From NCBI GenBank assembly GCA_965153455.1, contig OZ234504.1:1674001-1738000 (forward strand): a stretch of DNA of 64,000 nucleotides, given 5' to 3'. The translations under genes were made by a program, and so were the position numbers. Origin of the DNA: Sphagnum compactum (Eukaryota; Bryophyta; Sphagnopsida; Sphagnales). Positions within the stretch are counted from its first letter, which is position 1, and the number at the start of each line of letters is the position of its first letter. The notes beneath the pieces were generated by a model that worked only from the letters and a program-made list of their open reading frames with translations, was not told where the DNA came from and did not search any database. This document shows, one piece after another, positions 23,061 through 36,990 of the stretch.

Positions 23061-26000
23061 AAAATAACAGACTTCAATCAATTTCATGTTATTTAAAACA
23101 AATTTATCTATGGGTAAGATTCATAAATGTACAACATATTAAATTTATATATGAAATGACCTTAGCACAATATGATTAAATAAATTTTTAAAATTATAAT
23201 TCTATTATAATTTTTTTGTTGTATCATGTTTATTTTAGAACATATTTCCACAAACATTTATATACATATAACACTACATATGTATGTGTAGACGAATATA
23301 TTATGTGTAAAATTATGTTATGTGTATATAGTATGGTACATAATATATATAAATATAATATATTAATAATATCATATTATATTCATATTTCAGAATTTTA
23401 AAAAATTAAAAATATTCAATGTTTTATATTCAAATTATACATATTTATTTAAAGTTTGTCATGTATTGAAGCATAATGGATATGTTGAAATTTTAAAATT
23501 TTAAAAGTGATTTTCTATGTACAAAATTCATTGTTTGAATTTTAAGTTGGTCCACATATGTAGATTATGCTCCAAAGTTTAATAATTCATATTCATATTT
23601 TCATTTGAGTAGGGATTGGGAAAAAAATTAAATTTTAAACTTTGTGTTTTTTATACATTCAAACGTTGGAACATTATAAAGTTTTTATGTGACAACATTG
23701 TTTCACATGTAATGTGGTGGGTCAATGCCAAAGGCCTTGAACCATTTCAAACAACTCTGAAAAACAATACTTGTTTTCACCATGTTGACCAATGGTATGT
23801 ATAATGATGTATAATACAATCATGTTTTATATAAATTAAATGAATAATTATTCTGTAAAATCAATATTCGAAAACATAAATATAAATATATATTATCATA
23901 TTATATACACAAATATATTATATATTATATATTATTAATATTTTGTAGTTGTAGGTGCATTCGCAATGGTGGTTATGACTATGACCATCTTAGCAACTAG
24001 TGGCATTTACGACTAGTTTTGTAGTAGTAAATGCCATGTTTTGGCATTGTGGTAGGTAGGTAGGTATAGATATAAATCAAGTCTTGAAAAAAATATTTTA
24101 ACTTGAAAAAATGTTTTTTTTTCAGTTGTTGTTTAATTGGAAAATTCAATAACATTTTTTTCAAATGATTTGAAAATCTTTATGTTCATTTATTATATAT
24201 ATAGACCCTTGAAAACCATCCATGAATGAATTTTCCTTTGCTTCCTTTCAACAAAAAATGAAAAAAATGCATGTTAAAATTTAGATTTGTAGCTCTTACT
24301 GTGATGATACAAAAAGGGGAAAATGATATATAAAAAATAAAAAGATTTTGGAAAAACATGTATATTTATTATTTGACACATTATGTTGCAAAAAATATGA
24401 ACGCAAGTTAATAGGATCCAATGGTGCCCCTTAAACAACTATTTAATTAGAATATTTTTAAACTATTTTAGAAAAAAAAATCAAAAAATCTTTTTAAATC
24501 ACCAAAAAAATACTTTTATGCTAAGGTTTATATTTTAAAGTTTTCAAAAGTTTCTCACTTTCACATTTCTTTAAGTCATTTTATGAATCATTGACTATTT
24601 AAAAACATTAGTTACAATTTATTTATTTTAATTGAATATATTTTATTCATTATATTGATTTCAAATTATTCACATGTTCCCATGATATATTGTGAATGTT
24701 GTTATATAAGTAAATCCAAAAATTAATAAACAATAGTTACAATTGCTTTGGTACATATTAACATCATGCTTTCACCTAGATATGTGATGGTTGGTTGGCA
24801 AAGACATTGGCCATTTGGCCATGGATACCAAAATTCAATTCTCATTACCAATAAATACCTTATATATCTATCTATGAAGGAAGGTAATTTCTTTTTTTAG
24901 TCACAATTTCCCAAATGACGTTGATTCATCCCTCACTTTTGGTATCTTTGGAAAGCTTTTGATGAATAGTAGTGCACTGACTTGGTTTGAGATTTTGGAG
25001 CTATGGTGTGGAAGCTATTGATCATTGAACCATTTTTTCAATGAGATCTAAATAAATTGCAACTAAAAATTATATTGGATTATGGAAGTGTTCTTGGTGT
25101 TGTCGGAAAGCCGTAAGTGAATCAAATTTAATAGAATTTATTTCACAATTTTGAAAGTTAAGGTCTAAAAGATATTATTTTTGAGTGGATTTTTGTTGTT
25201 GAAAATTGGGTTTGGAAGGAAAATCAATTGAACCCTCAATTTTTGCACATTGTTGAATTTAGAAAATTTTCATTCTGAAAATGTGAAAATAAAAAAAATT
25301 GTTCACATTTGGGCCAACAACACAAGCAACACTAGTGACTAGTATATAATAATAAGTGTACACATGTATACATACCTACATAATAAGGTAGGTAGGTAGG
25401 TAGGTAAGTAGGGTTGAGTAGGTAGGTAATAATTTGTTTATTATTATTTTGAACATTATTTTATTAAAAAACCAATCAAAATTTATAAAAATGTTTTTTT
25501 CACTACCCATATTTTGGTTCTCATTTGACTAATCAAAAGATCAACCAGTTGACTTTTAAAAGCTAGTTAGTCAAAATGGATGTGTCAAAATTACAATTGA
25601 CGACTTGCCAAATGAATTGTTTGGTCAAAATGAAAAATGTAACATTTGGGTTTTTTTTTTATTAGTTTTTGTAATCAAATAAGCTATGAATTCTTGTAGT
25701 GTGTATTAATCCTTGCAAAATGTATAATACTTTGATTTTAGTTTACAAATGATTTGTTTTACAACAATAGAAATGAAGTCAAAATTTCATTATTCATGTT
25801 TTGGTCTTATGCGTAGGGATATAACAAGTGGGCAAGGGTATTTGGACGTTTGAAGCCCATCACCAAATGAAAACGACAAACTTAGGTTCCCAAATGAATA
25901 AGTGTTTTTTTTTTTTTTAACTTCTAAATGATCCTACATTGAAAGGTCCCCATGTTTCTTCATTCACATGTGTTAGTATAAAACGTCAAGAGCTTTATGA

Positions 26001-26800
26001 TTCAAGAACCTTAATTGTGAACTAAAAAACTTTATCGACTTTGCATAATAAACCAACTTTTGAGTTCTGAGTTTACTATGTGTAAAACTATATAAATGTG
26101 TGTGTTTTACATTTACATGTGAAATGTATGTATTTTTTATATACACCTACAATTACCTAACTAGTATATCAAATAATATATACATGCACAATATTACATT
26201 ACATTTGCTAAGAATCCATGACCAACATTATTTTCACAACAAGCAATCATGTGTTTTTCCACTATCAAAATTTAGCAAGATAGTAATGAGAGCAAACATT
26301 TTCGACTAGTTTTGGACTTAATTGGTTTTAATGTAAAAATGTTAATTGATTATGACATTTTTAATGAAAACATGTTTGGTCATTTTGGGCAATCACATGT
26401 TTCAGTAGGTAATTCAATTAATATTTTTTAAAGGAAATTTTTTGAAAACCCAAAATAAAAAAAATGTGAATTAGTGGAAAATGTTACCAAAATGCTAGTG
26501 TGGCTTTCCACTCAAAATTAATGAAGCTTTTCATTCACACATGAAATTTTCAAATCCACATCATGGGGTGGCTACACTTTTTGGTCACTATAGATTGGAT
26601 CACATTTCATGGTTTATTATTTATCAATTTGTGGCATCATCATCAACATGTGTTTTCTATTTTCACATTTTTACTTTTGATGTGTTGTAGTTAAAAGGCT
26701 CCAACATTGTTCATTTCCCTCATGCTAATGGATGAGATTTTCAATAACACAAAGATTAATTGGTGACCTCATGTCACGTACTTATAGATGCAACCTATTT
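23061..26800. other. Gene-less AT-rich stretch with simple repeats
   Basis: No gene is recognised. Simple repeats include 'taggtaggtaggta' near 24051–24063 and again near 25386–25430. AT dinucleotide-like tracts are common (23340–23380, 23880–23950). Confidence 0.4.
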
Positions 26801-27329
26801 ACAACATCCTTCCATTTCGTAAAACATCAATCAAGGTCCAAATAAAACATGAAATTTTCTTCCAAGAATGCCAAGCCTCTTGGTGTTCAAGTTTATCAAC
26901 AACTTGAACTTGTAAGAAATTTAGGAAAGAACTTGATCACAACAAACTTGTCAATTAATCATGCCATAAAAAAATTGTGTGATGCATCTCACAAAGTATG
27001 GAATTACAGAATTAATTTTTCCAAAGCCTCTAAGAGCACCTTCTAAGTCACCACCATCATGGTAATAATTTTAAAAATCCATTTTGCTATTGAATTGGGG
27101 AAGGAATACGAGTCCATGAAATGTCAACAACAATAGTTCCTCTTAGGTTGTAAAAAACAACAAATGTCAATAACAACTAGTTCTTGCCAAAGAATCTCTT
27201 CGTATATCTACTACACAAATTTATCTTTATGTCAAAAGGTATAAATAGATTCTGAATATCAAAGCACAACAATCACAAATTTTGATGTTAAATTTATCAC
27301 CACAATTTTTAAAGACAACACATAAGAAA

Positions 27330-27693
27330 CATTATATACAATTGCAACATATAAACCATCCAAATTGGAATTATCACATTTCAATTCTCTTTGAAAACCA
27401 TTATACAAAAAATGCCTTCACATTGCTTAACTATAATAATTAGAGATTTCAATATAGACTTTTTAACAAAAATAATTCAATTATCAACATTATAAACATT
27501 TATGAATAAATACAATTTTAAACTCATTTTCTTAGAAAGCACCACTATTAATGATACGCAAATAGATCACATATGGACAAATGTAGCAATACAACATCAT
27601 TCTAGATCAACACAAGCATATTGGACAAATCATAAGCCCATTTATTTTGCTTTCAAATTACTCAATTATGTTCCCCAATTTGTATTACCATAA
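27330..27693 (+). pseudogene. Broken endonuclease/exonuclease/phosphatase-type fragment of a transposable element
   Basis: Translation in shifting + frames gives pieces that fit the C-terminal half of an EEP (AP-endonuclease-like) domain. These are a 'TYKPSK'-like piece near 27350, 'RDFNID' near 27450 (family GDFNxD), then an open segment at 27502–27693 with 'IDHIWTN' and 'AYWTNHKPIYFAF', resembling the family's terminal (S/T)DHxPI motif. Several stops and frame changes separate the pieces. Such domains occur in LINE retrotransposons and in Helitron-like (Helentron) elements; which one is not resolved. An open frame at 26849–27046 just upstream may belong to the same relic but is not recognised. 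Confidence 0.5.
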
Positions 27694-27699
27694 AATACC

Positions 27700-30600
27700 A
27701 CAAAACGACTTGATAAGTTGTTCAAATGAAATATGTTAGAAAAACAACTTGAAGATTATAACAATAAGGCTTTTGGAATTTTTTTTGCAAACCTTTAGTT
27801 TCAATTTGTGTAATTCATGTTAGTAGTCCAAATGTTATGATAAGCGGACTTTACTTGTTGATGATGTTTATATAATTGAAACTTTTGTTCTATGGTTTAT
27901 TTGTAATTCTTTTGGTTTCATTTGTAACAAATGTTTTGTAATTAAACATCTAACTTATTTAATTCATAAATGTTGTAATATTTATGAAAAATATATTTCA
28001 TGAAAACAATGTTTTACCTCGCAATTAAATAAAAGGTTGAAGCTTTTGTAAGATTTGTGTCACAACAAAAAATTAATTATCTTATTTAAATTTCAAAAAA
28101 TTGGGTCTAATAAATTGTAATGAACATGAAAAAATAATACAATAAGAAAATAGGTCATGCCTAAACCTTTTAACTAATCCAATCTTCTTTGTATTTACAT
28201 GTAATACATAGTGATAAAGACTTTACATAGTGATAAAACTTTTACAACAACTTTGCCAACTCCATTGTATAAAAATTTAAAAAATTAAATTAGATCAAAT
28301 TATCAAGATTAAGTGGAATTAGCAAATACAAATAAAACTATAGATATAATATAGGTCCAAATTCTATAAGGTGTACCAAAATCTTGTCACAACGTCACCT
28401 TTTTTTTGGTTTTTCTATCGTCTTTTTTTAACATGAAAAAACACATTTATGTATAGTTATGATGCAATCTATAATTATAATGGTCAAAAATATAATATTT
28501 ATGAAATATTTCACACTTTTTGATTCATATTGGGGATCAAAACATAGGATAAAAAAAGATTACAGTAGGAATTAACTTCCTTTTGTCTTAAGTGGCACAC
28601 CTTGAAAAGGATTTTCATTGATACTTAACCATTAAACTTTTGTATTATGATTGCAAATGCAAAATTATTGCACACAACAACAACAACATCGAAATGTGTG
28701 CAATCATTTTCTTGCTGGTTGTAATTGTTTTCACAATGTTCAAAGAAAATGTTCACATTTGATCATTTTGTGCATTTGAATGTTTTCCTTTTTAACAATG
28801 ACATTAAAAAAAGGAAGAATGACAAATAAATTATTTAATTTTCGTTCAATGAATGTTGATTTTGTGCATTGGTCGTTCAATGATTTCTTTTTTTTAATCA
28901 TCACACATTAATGTTTTCAATTGTAAAAGCTATTATGTGACTATAATAAATTATAATCACATAAGTGGTTCAATATTACAACTGTAATAATCTTAACATT
29001 ATTACACCCTGACATTATTTGAGCGACACATTGTAAATGTGTCATTCAACCCAAGATAGTTCAACATTGATTCCCATGCATAGGTAGGCGCACCAAAAAC
29101 CTACACCTCTAAAACATATATGCTAAGTTTCAAGGTCATGTTTCGACCCCCCCCCTACAAACCATCGTCACACCTTCACACCCCCCCCCTACAAACCATT
29201 GTCACACCCTCACACCCCCTTAACTTTATGCCTTTTGGTTCACATCCCATCACATCAATGTTGTTTTGTTTTTCACGTGAGGAGAAATGATGATGCATGA
29301 ATCCCACCGTTGGATGGGGATAGGGATTTTCAAATTGCTGAAGGGGGCTCAAGTATAATCATTATTCACATCAATAACCTAGACTTTAGTTTGGTTAAGC
29401 CACATGTTAAAGAGCTTTTGAACGACGAACCCAACTTGTGTTTTGGTTAGGGTTTCGGCAAAGGTGTTTTCTGTTTTGTGTGAAATGTTAGAGTGGAAGC
29501 TCTTGAATGTCTTGGAGTGTTAGTGTGAAATAACTTTCAGTAGGTGCAACAACCCAAGCTTGACATATATGTTTTTGTGGATGTCTTTGACAAGTTTGTC
29601 TGCATTGCATTGCTAAGCAATGTGATGTTTTTGGAAAGCCTCACCAATTCCTATGAATTGTTGCTAGCTAAAACAATTATTTTACTTATTGGTAGACTCT
29701 AATGGGATGCTAAGTTGAAGGATGTTATTGGAACATTAATTTGCTATCTTGATGCAAGTTGTTGGGTGACAATGGAAATTAATGGTTGAATTAAGAAATG
29801 GGCTTGTCCACCCCATACAACTAGTTAAATTCCACATGGAATCGACAATAGTCATGGGATGGGGTTGAAACATATGCGAGACTTCTTCAGTCGAAGAAAT
29901 GGAGTTGAAAGGGTCAAGCCAAAAAAGAAATGAGACATGGATTGTGTTGCATGTTAGCATTCCTAATATGTCGTGGTTATTCGTTTGTCAAGGATTTGTG
30001 TTTGGTTGGGGGGCATATGTTCAAATTTCAGGTTTCATTTGGGAGCTTATGTTCAAGTTTCAAGTTCACGTTTTGGTGCTATGTTTTGTTGATGTTTCAA
30101 GTTCTTGCAAGTTTTGTCTTTTTGCTCTTTTGATGCCTCCATGTAGTGGGAGGTCTTGGCTTATTGGGTTTAGGTTTCGAGTTCCAAGACTACTTTTGGA
30201 GGTTAAGTTCTGGGCTCAAGTTTCAGGGCTTAGTTCTAACTTCACAATTTGACGTTAAGTTTTGAGACTTTAAGTTTTGGGACTTTAAGTTTGTTGTTTT
30301 CAACCTCGAGTTTGAGTGACTAGGTTACATTGTTTGGGATGCGAACCAAAGGCAAAAAGTTAGAGGGGTATGAGAGTGCAACAACAATTTGTAAGGGGGT
30401 TTGAAACATGATCCCCAAATCTGGCATGTTTCGAAGGTGCAGGTTTCTAATGTGCCTGCCCGTGTGTAGGAATCTGTGCTGGGCAGCCTTGGGCTGAGTG
30501 ATGTATTTACAATATGTCACTCAAATAAGGTCAGGGGTTATTACACATATATAAACATATATATGCACATACACATAAACACATGCAACTAAATCACACA

Positions 30601-31200
30601 ATAATATATATATGTATATATATGTGCCCATGTACAACATCTTTTCTATTGGCAGTGGCAGCCTGTTTGTGACACATTGTTTGTCATGCAAAGACTAGCT
30701 CTTGAAAACAAAATCACTAAGTAGTCACTTGGGGGTTCTGGTAAATGAAATAGAAATAGTAATGTTGCGCACATAAATGTGGAGCAATGGTAGGGACTTA
30801 AAAGTGGTTGCAGTAATAGTGATTTTTCTGTGCCATGCGGTGTGGAGGGAAGAGTGCACACTACAATCATGGGGGTAAATGGAAAATGGTGAACTCAAAT
30901 CATATCAATTAGTTCTAGACCACCAATTTCCACATACTGGGGGATCATAGTCGCACATCTTGAAAATTGGGTACTAATTTTCATATAGGAATCATATTAA
31001 TTAGCACATGGTGAAAATTGGTTATTTTCATGTTTGAATCACATTTTTGGCACATCCTGGAAACTGGGTTTCCTGGCCAACATGGATAGGTGCAATATGC
31101 CCAATTTCAGGTAGCAAGAAATATATTTTTTGTATCATGAGAATTTAATTATATTAAAAAACGTGTTGTTATATGTGCACAATAATAATACGGTGAAGTA
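27700..31200. other. Gene-less stretch with simple repeats
   Basis: No gene is recognised. A 34-base unit with a C-run and 'ctacaaaccat' is duplicated at 29146 and 29180. From 30000 to 30300 the phrases 'caagtttcaagttc' and 'gttttgggactttaagttt' recur loosely. AT/CA microsatellites lie at 30541–30630. Confidence 0.45.
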
Positions 31201-31218
31201 CGCTAGTAATGATGATGA

Positions 31219-33055
31219 TTAGGGTAGAACTGCATTGGGTGTGTAATTTCTTTTGTCATCAACAACATTAGTAGTGGTTGGAACGCTGCGAAGAAGCAGA
31301 GCGTCAATTGTGACGCCAGGCCCGAATGCACACAGGAAGCCATACTCACAACTCTCGCCTGTTGTGGATGCATCCATGGCCAAAGAACGCAGGCGAATCT
31401 GGTCCAGTGCAAACAAACAGGAGCCGCTGTACACATTGCCGTATTCGCGCAGAACCTCGCGGGTGGCCGTCAGTTTGTGCGGCGCAAGTTGGAGCGCGGT
31501 TTCGATTTTCCTCAAGATGGCGGGGCCGCCGCCGTGGATTGCCCAGAACATGTCGTTCCAGTTGGGGTTGTTAACGATCTTCGGGCCTGGTTGAGGAGCT
31601 TGGCGATGTTGTCGGAGATCAGAAACGGAACTTTTCGCGTTAGGTGGAATTCCATTCCCACTTCTGTGAGGTTGCCATAGACTGCCTTGTCGGTTTCGGG
31701 GACGAAACACTCGCCAGCCCACAGCAGCTCGAAGAGAGAGCGCTCCACTTTGGGTATGGGATCAGCACCCACGATGACGCACACAGCCCCGTCTCCAAAC
31801 AGTGCGGTTTCCACCAGCTCCTCAGGTTTGCTCTCGTCGGGTGGGACAAAACCCAAAGCTGTGCCTTCGCTACATACAACCAGGACTCTCGCGCCCTTGT
31901 TGTTCTCGGCAAGGTCCTTGGCGACTCGCACAACAGCGGGGCCGCCGCTGCAACCGATCTGGTACATCATCAAACGTTTCACAGTGGTCTCTAGACCCAT
32001 TAGTTTGGAGAATTGCAGATCAGCTCCAGGCATATGTATGCCGCAAGTGGTTCCGAACACCACATGCGTAATGTCGGATTTTGGACGTCCCCATTCCTTG
32101 ATTGCTTTTACAGCCGCCTCCTGCGCCAGTTTCGGAACCTGGACAGCAGCAATCTCCTGACGGTCCCGGGATTGGCCTTCAATACCTCCTCCGTCAGAAA
32201 AATGTTGCGTTTCCTGATCTCCGTCTTTTCACCTGCCCAATTAAATGGATCATTTTACGTATGAAAAATATCATATGATCAGCAGCAGCCCATCTTCACT
32301 CTTGGCAATCATGCATAACAGGTTGAAAGAATAACTACCAATATTTAATTCGTGCAAAGTTCGCACCACACACGTGGAGAACGTTGTCTCCACGAATAAG
32401 CACGTCTTCTATAATGGTAGTTTCTAGTTAACAGTTACGTAGAGTCCAACATGCAGCGATCGGCAAATCAAAGTCCAGACTCTAACCGGCCTCAGAAGAT
32501 GTCGTCATGTGCAGTGTGCACTCGTACTGACGACACTAGCTACTAGAGATCAACATTACCAACAACAAGTCTAGAACCACAAATCCAATTATTGATGAAT
32601 CTAAGATGAACAGCTTGGACATCGAACGATATTATAACTGTACCATACAATTTTACTTCAATTATACAGAAATTTTTCTTTCGTGGATCTCAACCTCCTT
32701 ATTATAGTGGTACGCAAATTATCATGGCAACGTTCCTTGCATAAGTATTGTGTTGCCAACGGGACTGACTGTCGTGATCTAACAGCAGCAGCTAGGAAAC
32801 AAAGAACTATGGCAGCTGATCATTGAGCATTCCCGCGTGTCCAGAAAAGCTGGCCAGTCAACAAGAAGGTACTAGCTACTAGTTCTCAAGCATATTGTCC
32901 ACTCACAGATGCGCCTGAATTTGTTCTTGAGCGCCCAGTGTATTTGCATGGCAACAAGTACTGAAAATTCCTGCAACTATTTGGATGAAAACAGCAGTAA
33001 GTATGGGTGCATTTTGAGGGTACATTTGTTGCGTGCCGTTTGCTCAGCCACTGGC
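31219..33055 (-). pseudogene. Type III polyketide synthase (chalcone synthase-like) pseudogene
   Basis: Two exons on −: a decayed exon 1 remnant ending at 32907 and exon 2 at 32232–31219, separated by an intron 32906–32233 with 'gtgagt' donor and 'gggcag' acceptor. The split lies in the first base of a Cys codon after 'ALKNKFRRI', the classical plant CHS intron. Type III PKS enzymes extend a CoA starter with malonyl-CoA to make flavonoid or sporopollenin-type precursors. Exon 2 keeps '[19 protein letters not shown]' (catalytic Cys, codon 31952–31950), '[19 protein letters not shown]', '[16 protein letters not shown]', '[12 protein letters not shown]' (His, 31536–31534), 'EVLREYGN' (Asn, 31437–31435) and 'FGPG'. 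The usual 'HPGGP' reads HGGGP. It is broken: a frameshift at about 32170–32195 (after 'IFLTEE'), another at about 31583–31590, and frame changes plus an in-frame stop in exon 1. Sequencing error could explain one lesion but not all. The CHS, stilbene synthase or anther-specific branch is undecided. Confidence 0.85.
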
Positions 33056-33059
33056 CATG

Positions 33060-36000
33060 CCCAGTTAATTTTGGTCAAATGATGTCAAAAGGATTCCTAT
33101 ACCTATTCACGTCTCTATTTCTCAACCGACTCTAAAAGGACCCACACCTCGCAGCTTTGCATGTGTACAGTTCAGAGCTCATGTGCTGAGGTCCACATCA
33201 AAATATTTTTGCACTTGTACAATTGGTTTCTTTGAGGGAAGGTTACTCACATTTGTTGGTCTGTTGGAAATCTCCAGATTTGGGGGCTGTGGTACCCACC
33301 AGAATAGTGGGAATCCAGGTAAAATAGTGAGTCAGTGCAACATTTCACCATTAAAATCTCAACTATTTGAGTGCCATAGTGCAAATAATGGGTGTGGGAA
33401 ATCATGGAAATGTTATTCATCTACTGCTATGTTTTAGGGTACTGGTTCAATGGGTGCATTTCTAGTGGCCTTATTCATCTTTGAATGCATTTGCAAGTGC
33501 TGACTTATTTTGAATGGAGTCCTTTATGTATTCATTTCTTTTTTTTGAAATCTTTTTTTAATGCAGTCTTTTTTTTTTCCTTATGTTTTGAGCCTCAATG
33601 TTAATGAGTCAAAAAGTAATATTACATGGGCATATATTACACAAGAGGCAACCTTCACATTCGACTTACCATCAACCTAATCTCCTTAAGTTTTATCTTT
33701 TATTTATATTTCTATTTTTTAATCTATTTTTCTATGCTTATGTTGGAAACAAGATTTTTTAAATTCCATTTCAAGCAAAGTAATTATTTATTTATTTTAT
33801 AGTGTCTTCACCTTGGAATCATTGGCCTTTGAAACCTTAGAACACAAGTAGATGGCATGGCCAATCATGTTCTACATAGGGCACATCACACTAATACAAA
33901 AACATGTATTTTATGCCCCTAATATTGTGACTACACTGATGTGACTAAGTTTATTTGTCTAAAATGATTGAAGGGGCATTTTTGGTCCTTTTTGCCTTTT
34001 CCAAAAAAAAGCATATCTTATTTGACTAAGTCAACTAATTTTTTTAATTAAAATTGGATGATGTAAGTTACACGTGGATCAAGCCATGTCTATATGATGT
34101 CAATGCCTATTATGGTTTGGTTAATTTTAATCATTCCATGGGTGACAGGGTTTGCTACATGTTATATGTGCTACATTTTAATAATTGAGAATGTTACTTA
34201 TGTACGTATGTATCAAGTGTAAGTGTATGCATGTAAGTGTCTAGGTTCTTAACCATGTAGGTAGACAAGTAAATAGGAAAGTTAAGGTTGGTAATAGTAC
34301 TCAAATAGGTAGGCTAGGCTAGGTAATAGGTAGGTGTAGCAAAATATTCACCATATGCTTATGTAGTAACAATCTTGATTTTCGTATGTAATTATGTGTT
34401 GACAAATATATGATGACTTGAAATTATTGTGTGAAATTCAAAATGAATGTGTGTTTATACTTTTTGCTATGATATTATTTGTTACCATATGAAATGGTGG
34501 TTGGATGATATCTTGGCTTTTCAGCATGAAAGTGAGAGGTTCAATTCCCTCTTGTGACAACTTATTCATGCCTTAGGGCTTATTATTCCCTAGAGGGTTC
34601 ACATCTTTAAGAATTTTAATTTATTAATAAAAAATTTAAATCACGATTATGTGACTCATGCCACTTATGCATTAACATCAATTAGCACATATGCTAGTTT
34701 TCTTTCCAAAAATAAAAACCATGTCAATTGATAATTGTTATTTTTTATTCAAAATAAACTAAACACATCAAATAACACATAATATTTTTTTATCAAAACA
34801 AACATGACAAATATGCACAGAACTAACAGCTTAATCATGTCTCATACGATTAAGATGCTAATAAGTATCATTTGAAACAATTAATTCTGTTTGATTGTAT
34901 AGTCATCTTGTCTAGGTGTTTTTTCTACTAAAAGACAACATAAAAGACAACATTTGTAGTGTCACTTTTCTTCAAGCAGTTTGATTTTAAGGGTGAAATG
35001 CACCTTTGTCATCTATGTGCATGGTAAGCTGAGAGGGGGTCATGTGTTTGTTTGAAATGACATCAAAGGAAAACAATAAAGGATGCAAGCACATTGGACC
35101 TACTTTTGTGTCATGAAAGTAATTATTCTAAAGGGAATTGCGAGAAAGATACCCGTAGCAATCTGAAACCCATGAGTACATATCATGCCAGAGACACCAA
35201 TATAGCACATGTGTATTCATGATTCAACTAATCAGATGGGGGTGCTTCCAAGTTCAACTTTTTTTTCTTTTTTAGGTGCAATGAGTCATTTTGATTGGCC
35301 CATCACACAAAGAAAATAATTTTTTGGAGACACACAAAATAGGAGTTTTTAATTGAAGATGGAGGAGGGCCTCCCCCTTTGGTTTGCCGGTATAGGTGAA
35401 AAGGAGACAAATTTGACCGCAGCGAATGGGATAAAAGTGTGGTGCTAGAGGTAACATCTTGTCAAAACACATTGGCATCTTGTGGAATCATTTTGGAGCT
35501 TGATGAGAACAACAACAAAAGAAACGCCGAACAATCCAAAACCCACCCTCCCCACAAGAAAAAAACCCTCAGCCCATTGGGTGCATGCTACATCACCTCA
35601 TTGGTGGAGCGAAATTTCTAATTGTACATTTGTTTGTCACTGTTTTTGACCAAGGCTAGTGGAAGGAAAGGGGAGTATGGGTGTATATTGTGAGTAAGAG
35701 AATGCATTCATTTTGTGTTATTAATGGAGATTCACTTCAGTTACCTCGTCACATTACTTAAGGCCACCTCCATCTTGAGACCGGCTGTTCCTGCAGGGGA
35801 GGATTCTTCTAGGCTAAGAGTTTTATTGGGTTTATCTCTTCTTTCCTTTTTTAGTTGATTTGCTTCATGTGACTGGTGGAAGGTTCGGTTCTTAGTGGTT
35901 CCATTTCCTCCTTTATGCTTGCCTTTGTTGGGCTGTTTGCTTGCCTGGACTTCGATCCTTGCCCCTTGTTTCCTTTTCTCTCCCTTTTTCGGGTGCTTTC

Positions 36001-36700
36001 TTTCCCAATTTGGCAGCGTTTCATCCCAATTAATGCCTCTTGTGGTTCATGATGTTTGTTTAAACTTGTGTGTGGTTCATTAACCTGACCAACCTAAAGA
36101 GTCAAAACTAGGCTAATGCCCAAGGAACAAAGCCTTCCCCTAATAAGGGCCCTTTGGCTCGGGCCACTGATTTTGAGAATGCCCTACTCTGAGGGAGTTG
36201 AAGGAGTGACAAAAATGTTTTAAATTAAAAATAAAAGGAAATGCCTATTGGAGCAGGCATTTTCCCTTTTCAAAAGGCCATGGCCCCTGTGGAGGAAAAG
36301 TTTTGCTTGGTAATGTGCCCTGGTGATGAAATTTTCTGCCAGTGCTTTACAACTGGTAGGATGTTCCTAGTGTACGTCAAGAGCTCTGTACCCTCTGTAC
36401 CCTCAACGCATTTGGCACATTGAGTTTCTCATTTCTCCTTCTCAAAGGAATCACAGTGAGGCCTCTTTTAGGCTTTTTCAGTTTCCCTTCTACTGTTGGG
36501 GGCTTTGGAACATAATTTGTTCCTTTGCCCCTTTTTGACCCCTTTTAGATTTTTGTGTTTTGACTCAGACTTGGGTCCTCTGGCTTTGTTCTTCCTTTCC
36601 CCCTTGGCTTGGTGCTTTGTTTTTATTAAGTTTGCCAGGGTTCAATCACAATTGTTTAAAGCTCTATAAGATTTTTATGTCAGGTAAGAACTTTGGACCA
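33060..36700. other. Gene-less stretch
   Basis: No gene is recognised. It contains 'aggtaggctaggctaggtaatagg' near 34308, AT-rich tracts, and at 36162–36183 the right arm of the dispersed hairpin repeat ('ggccactgattttgagaat'). Short open frames lack domains. Confidence 0.4.
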
Positions 36701-36714
36701 TCACACCTCATTCT

Positions 36715-36990
36715 CTGAACAGCCCCATCCTAAGTTCTTATCATGCACTTCAAGTTTTCCCCTTTGTCTTGACAACAATATGATTCTTCATCAGAAAAAT
36801 GGGCCGCACTGAACCAGCACCCACCGGCGCATGATGAAGGATGAATGATAAGTGGTCAAGAAACAGTTTTGTGTTGGGTTCCACTTCCCTAGCTAACCAT
36901 GGTGGTTAGTTCAGTTGGTAGGTTGTTAGAAGATAGGTAGTAAAAACAACCCTTACCTATGTACGAACCATATATATTTATTTACTAGTT
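36715..36990 (+). repeat. Dispersed repeat, + copy of an inverted pair
   Basis: This segment is homologous to the reverse complement of about 50780–51020. Shared landmarks include 'ttgggttccacttccctag', 'ctaaccatggtggttag', 'ggccgcactgaaccag' and 'aggtaggt' or 'gataggtag' tracts. No coding sequence is present. Confidence 0.6.

Noticed and set aside
29140-29220. CRISPR-like spaced C-run repeats
   Set aside because: Only two adjacent 34-base copies without spacers, in a plant nuclear context. It is a simple tandem duplication.
31687-32160. 157-codon and other + frames opposite the polyketide synthase
   Set aside because: These are shadows of the GC-rich − strand coding sequence; the − strand carries clear type III PKS motifs.
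34490-34562. tRNA-like sequence with 'gaggttcaattccctc' T-arm
   Set aside because: The possible anticodon loop has only six bases and no seven-base acceptor stem could be paired. At best it is a tRNA-derived relic.
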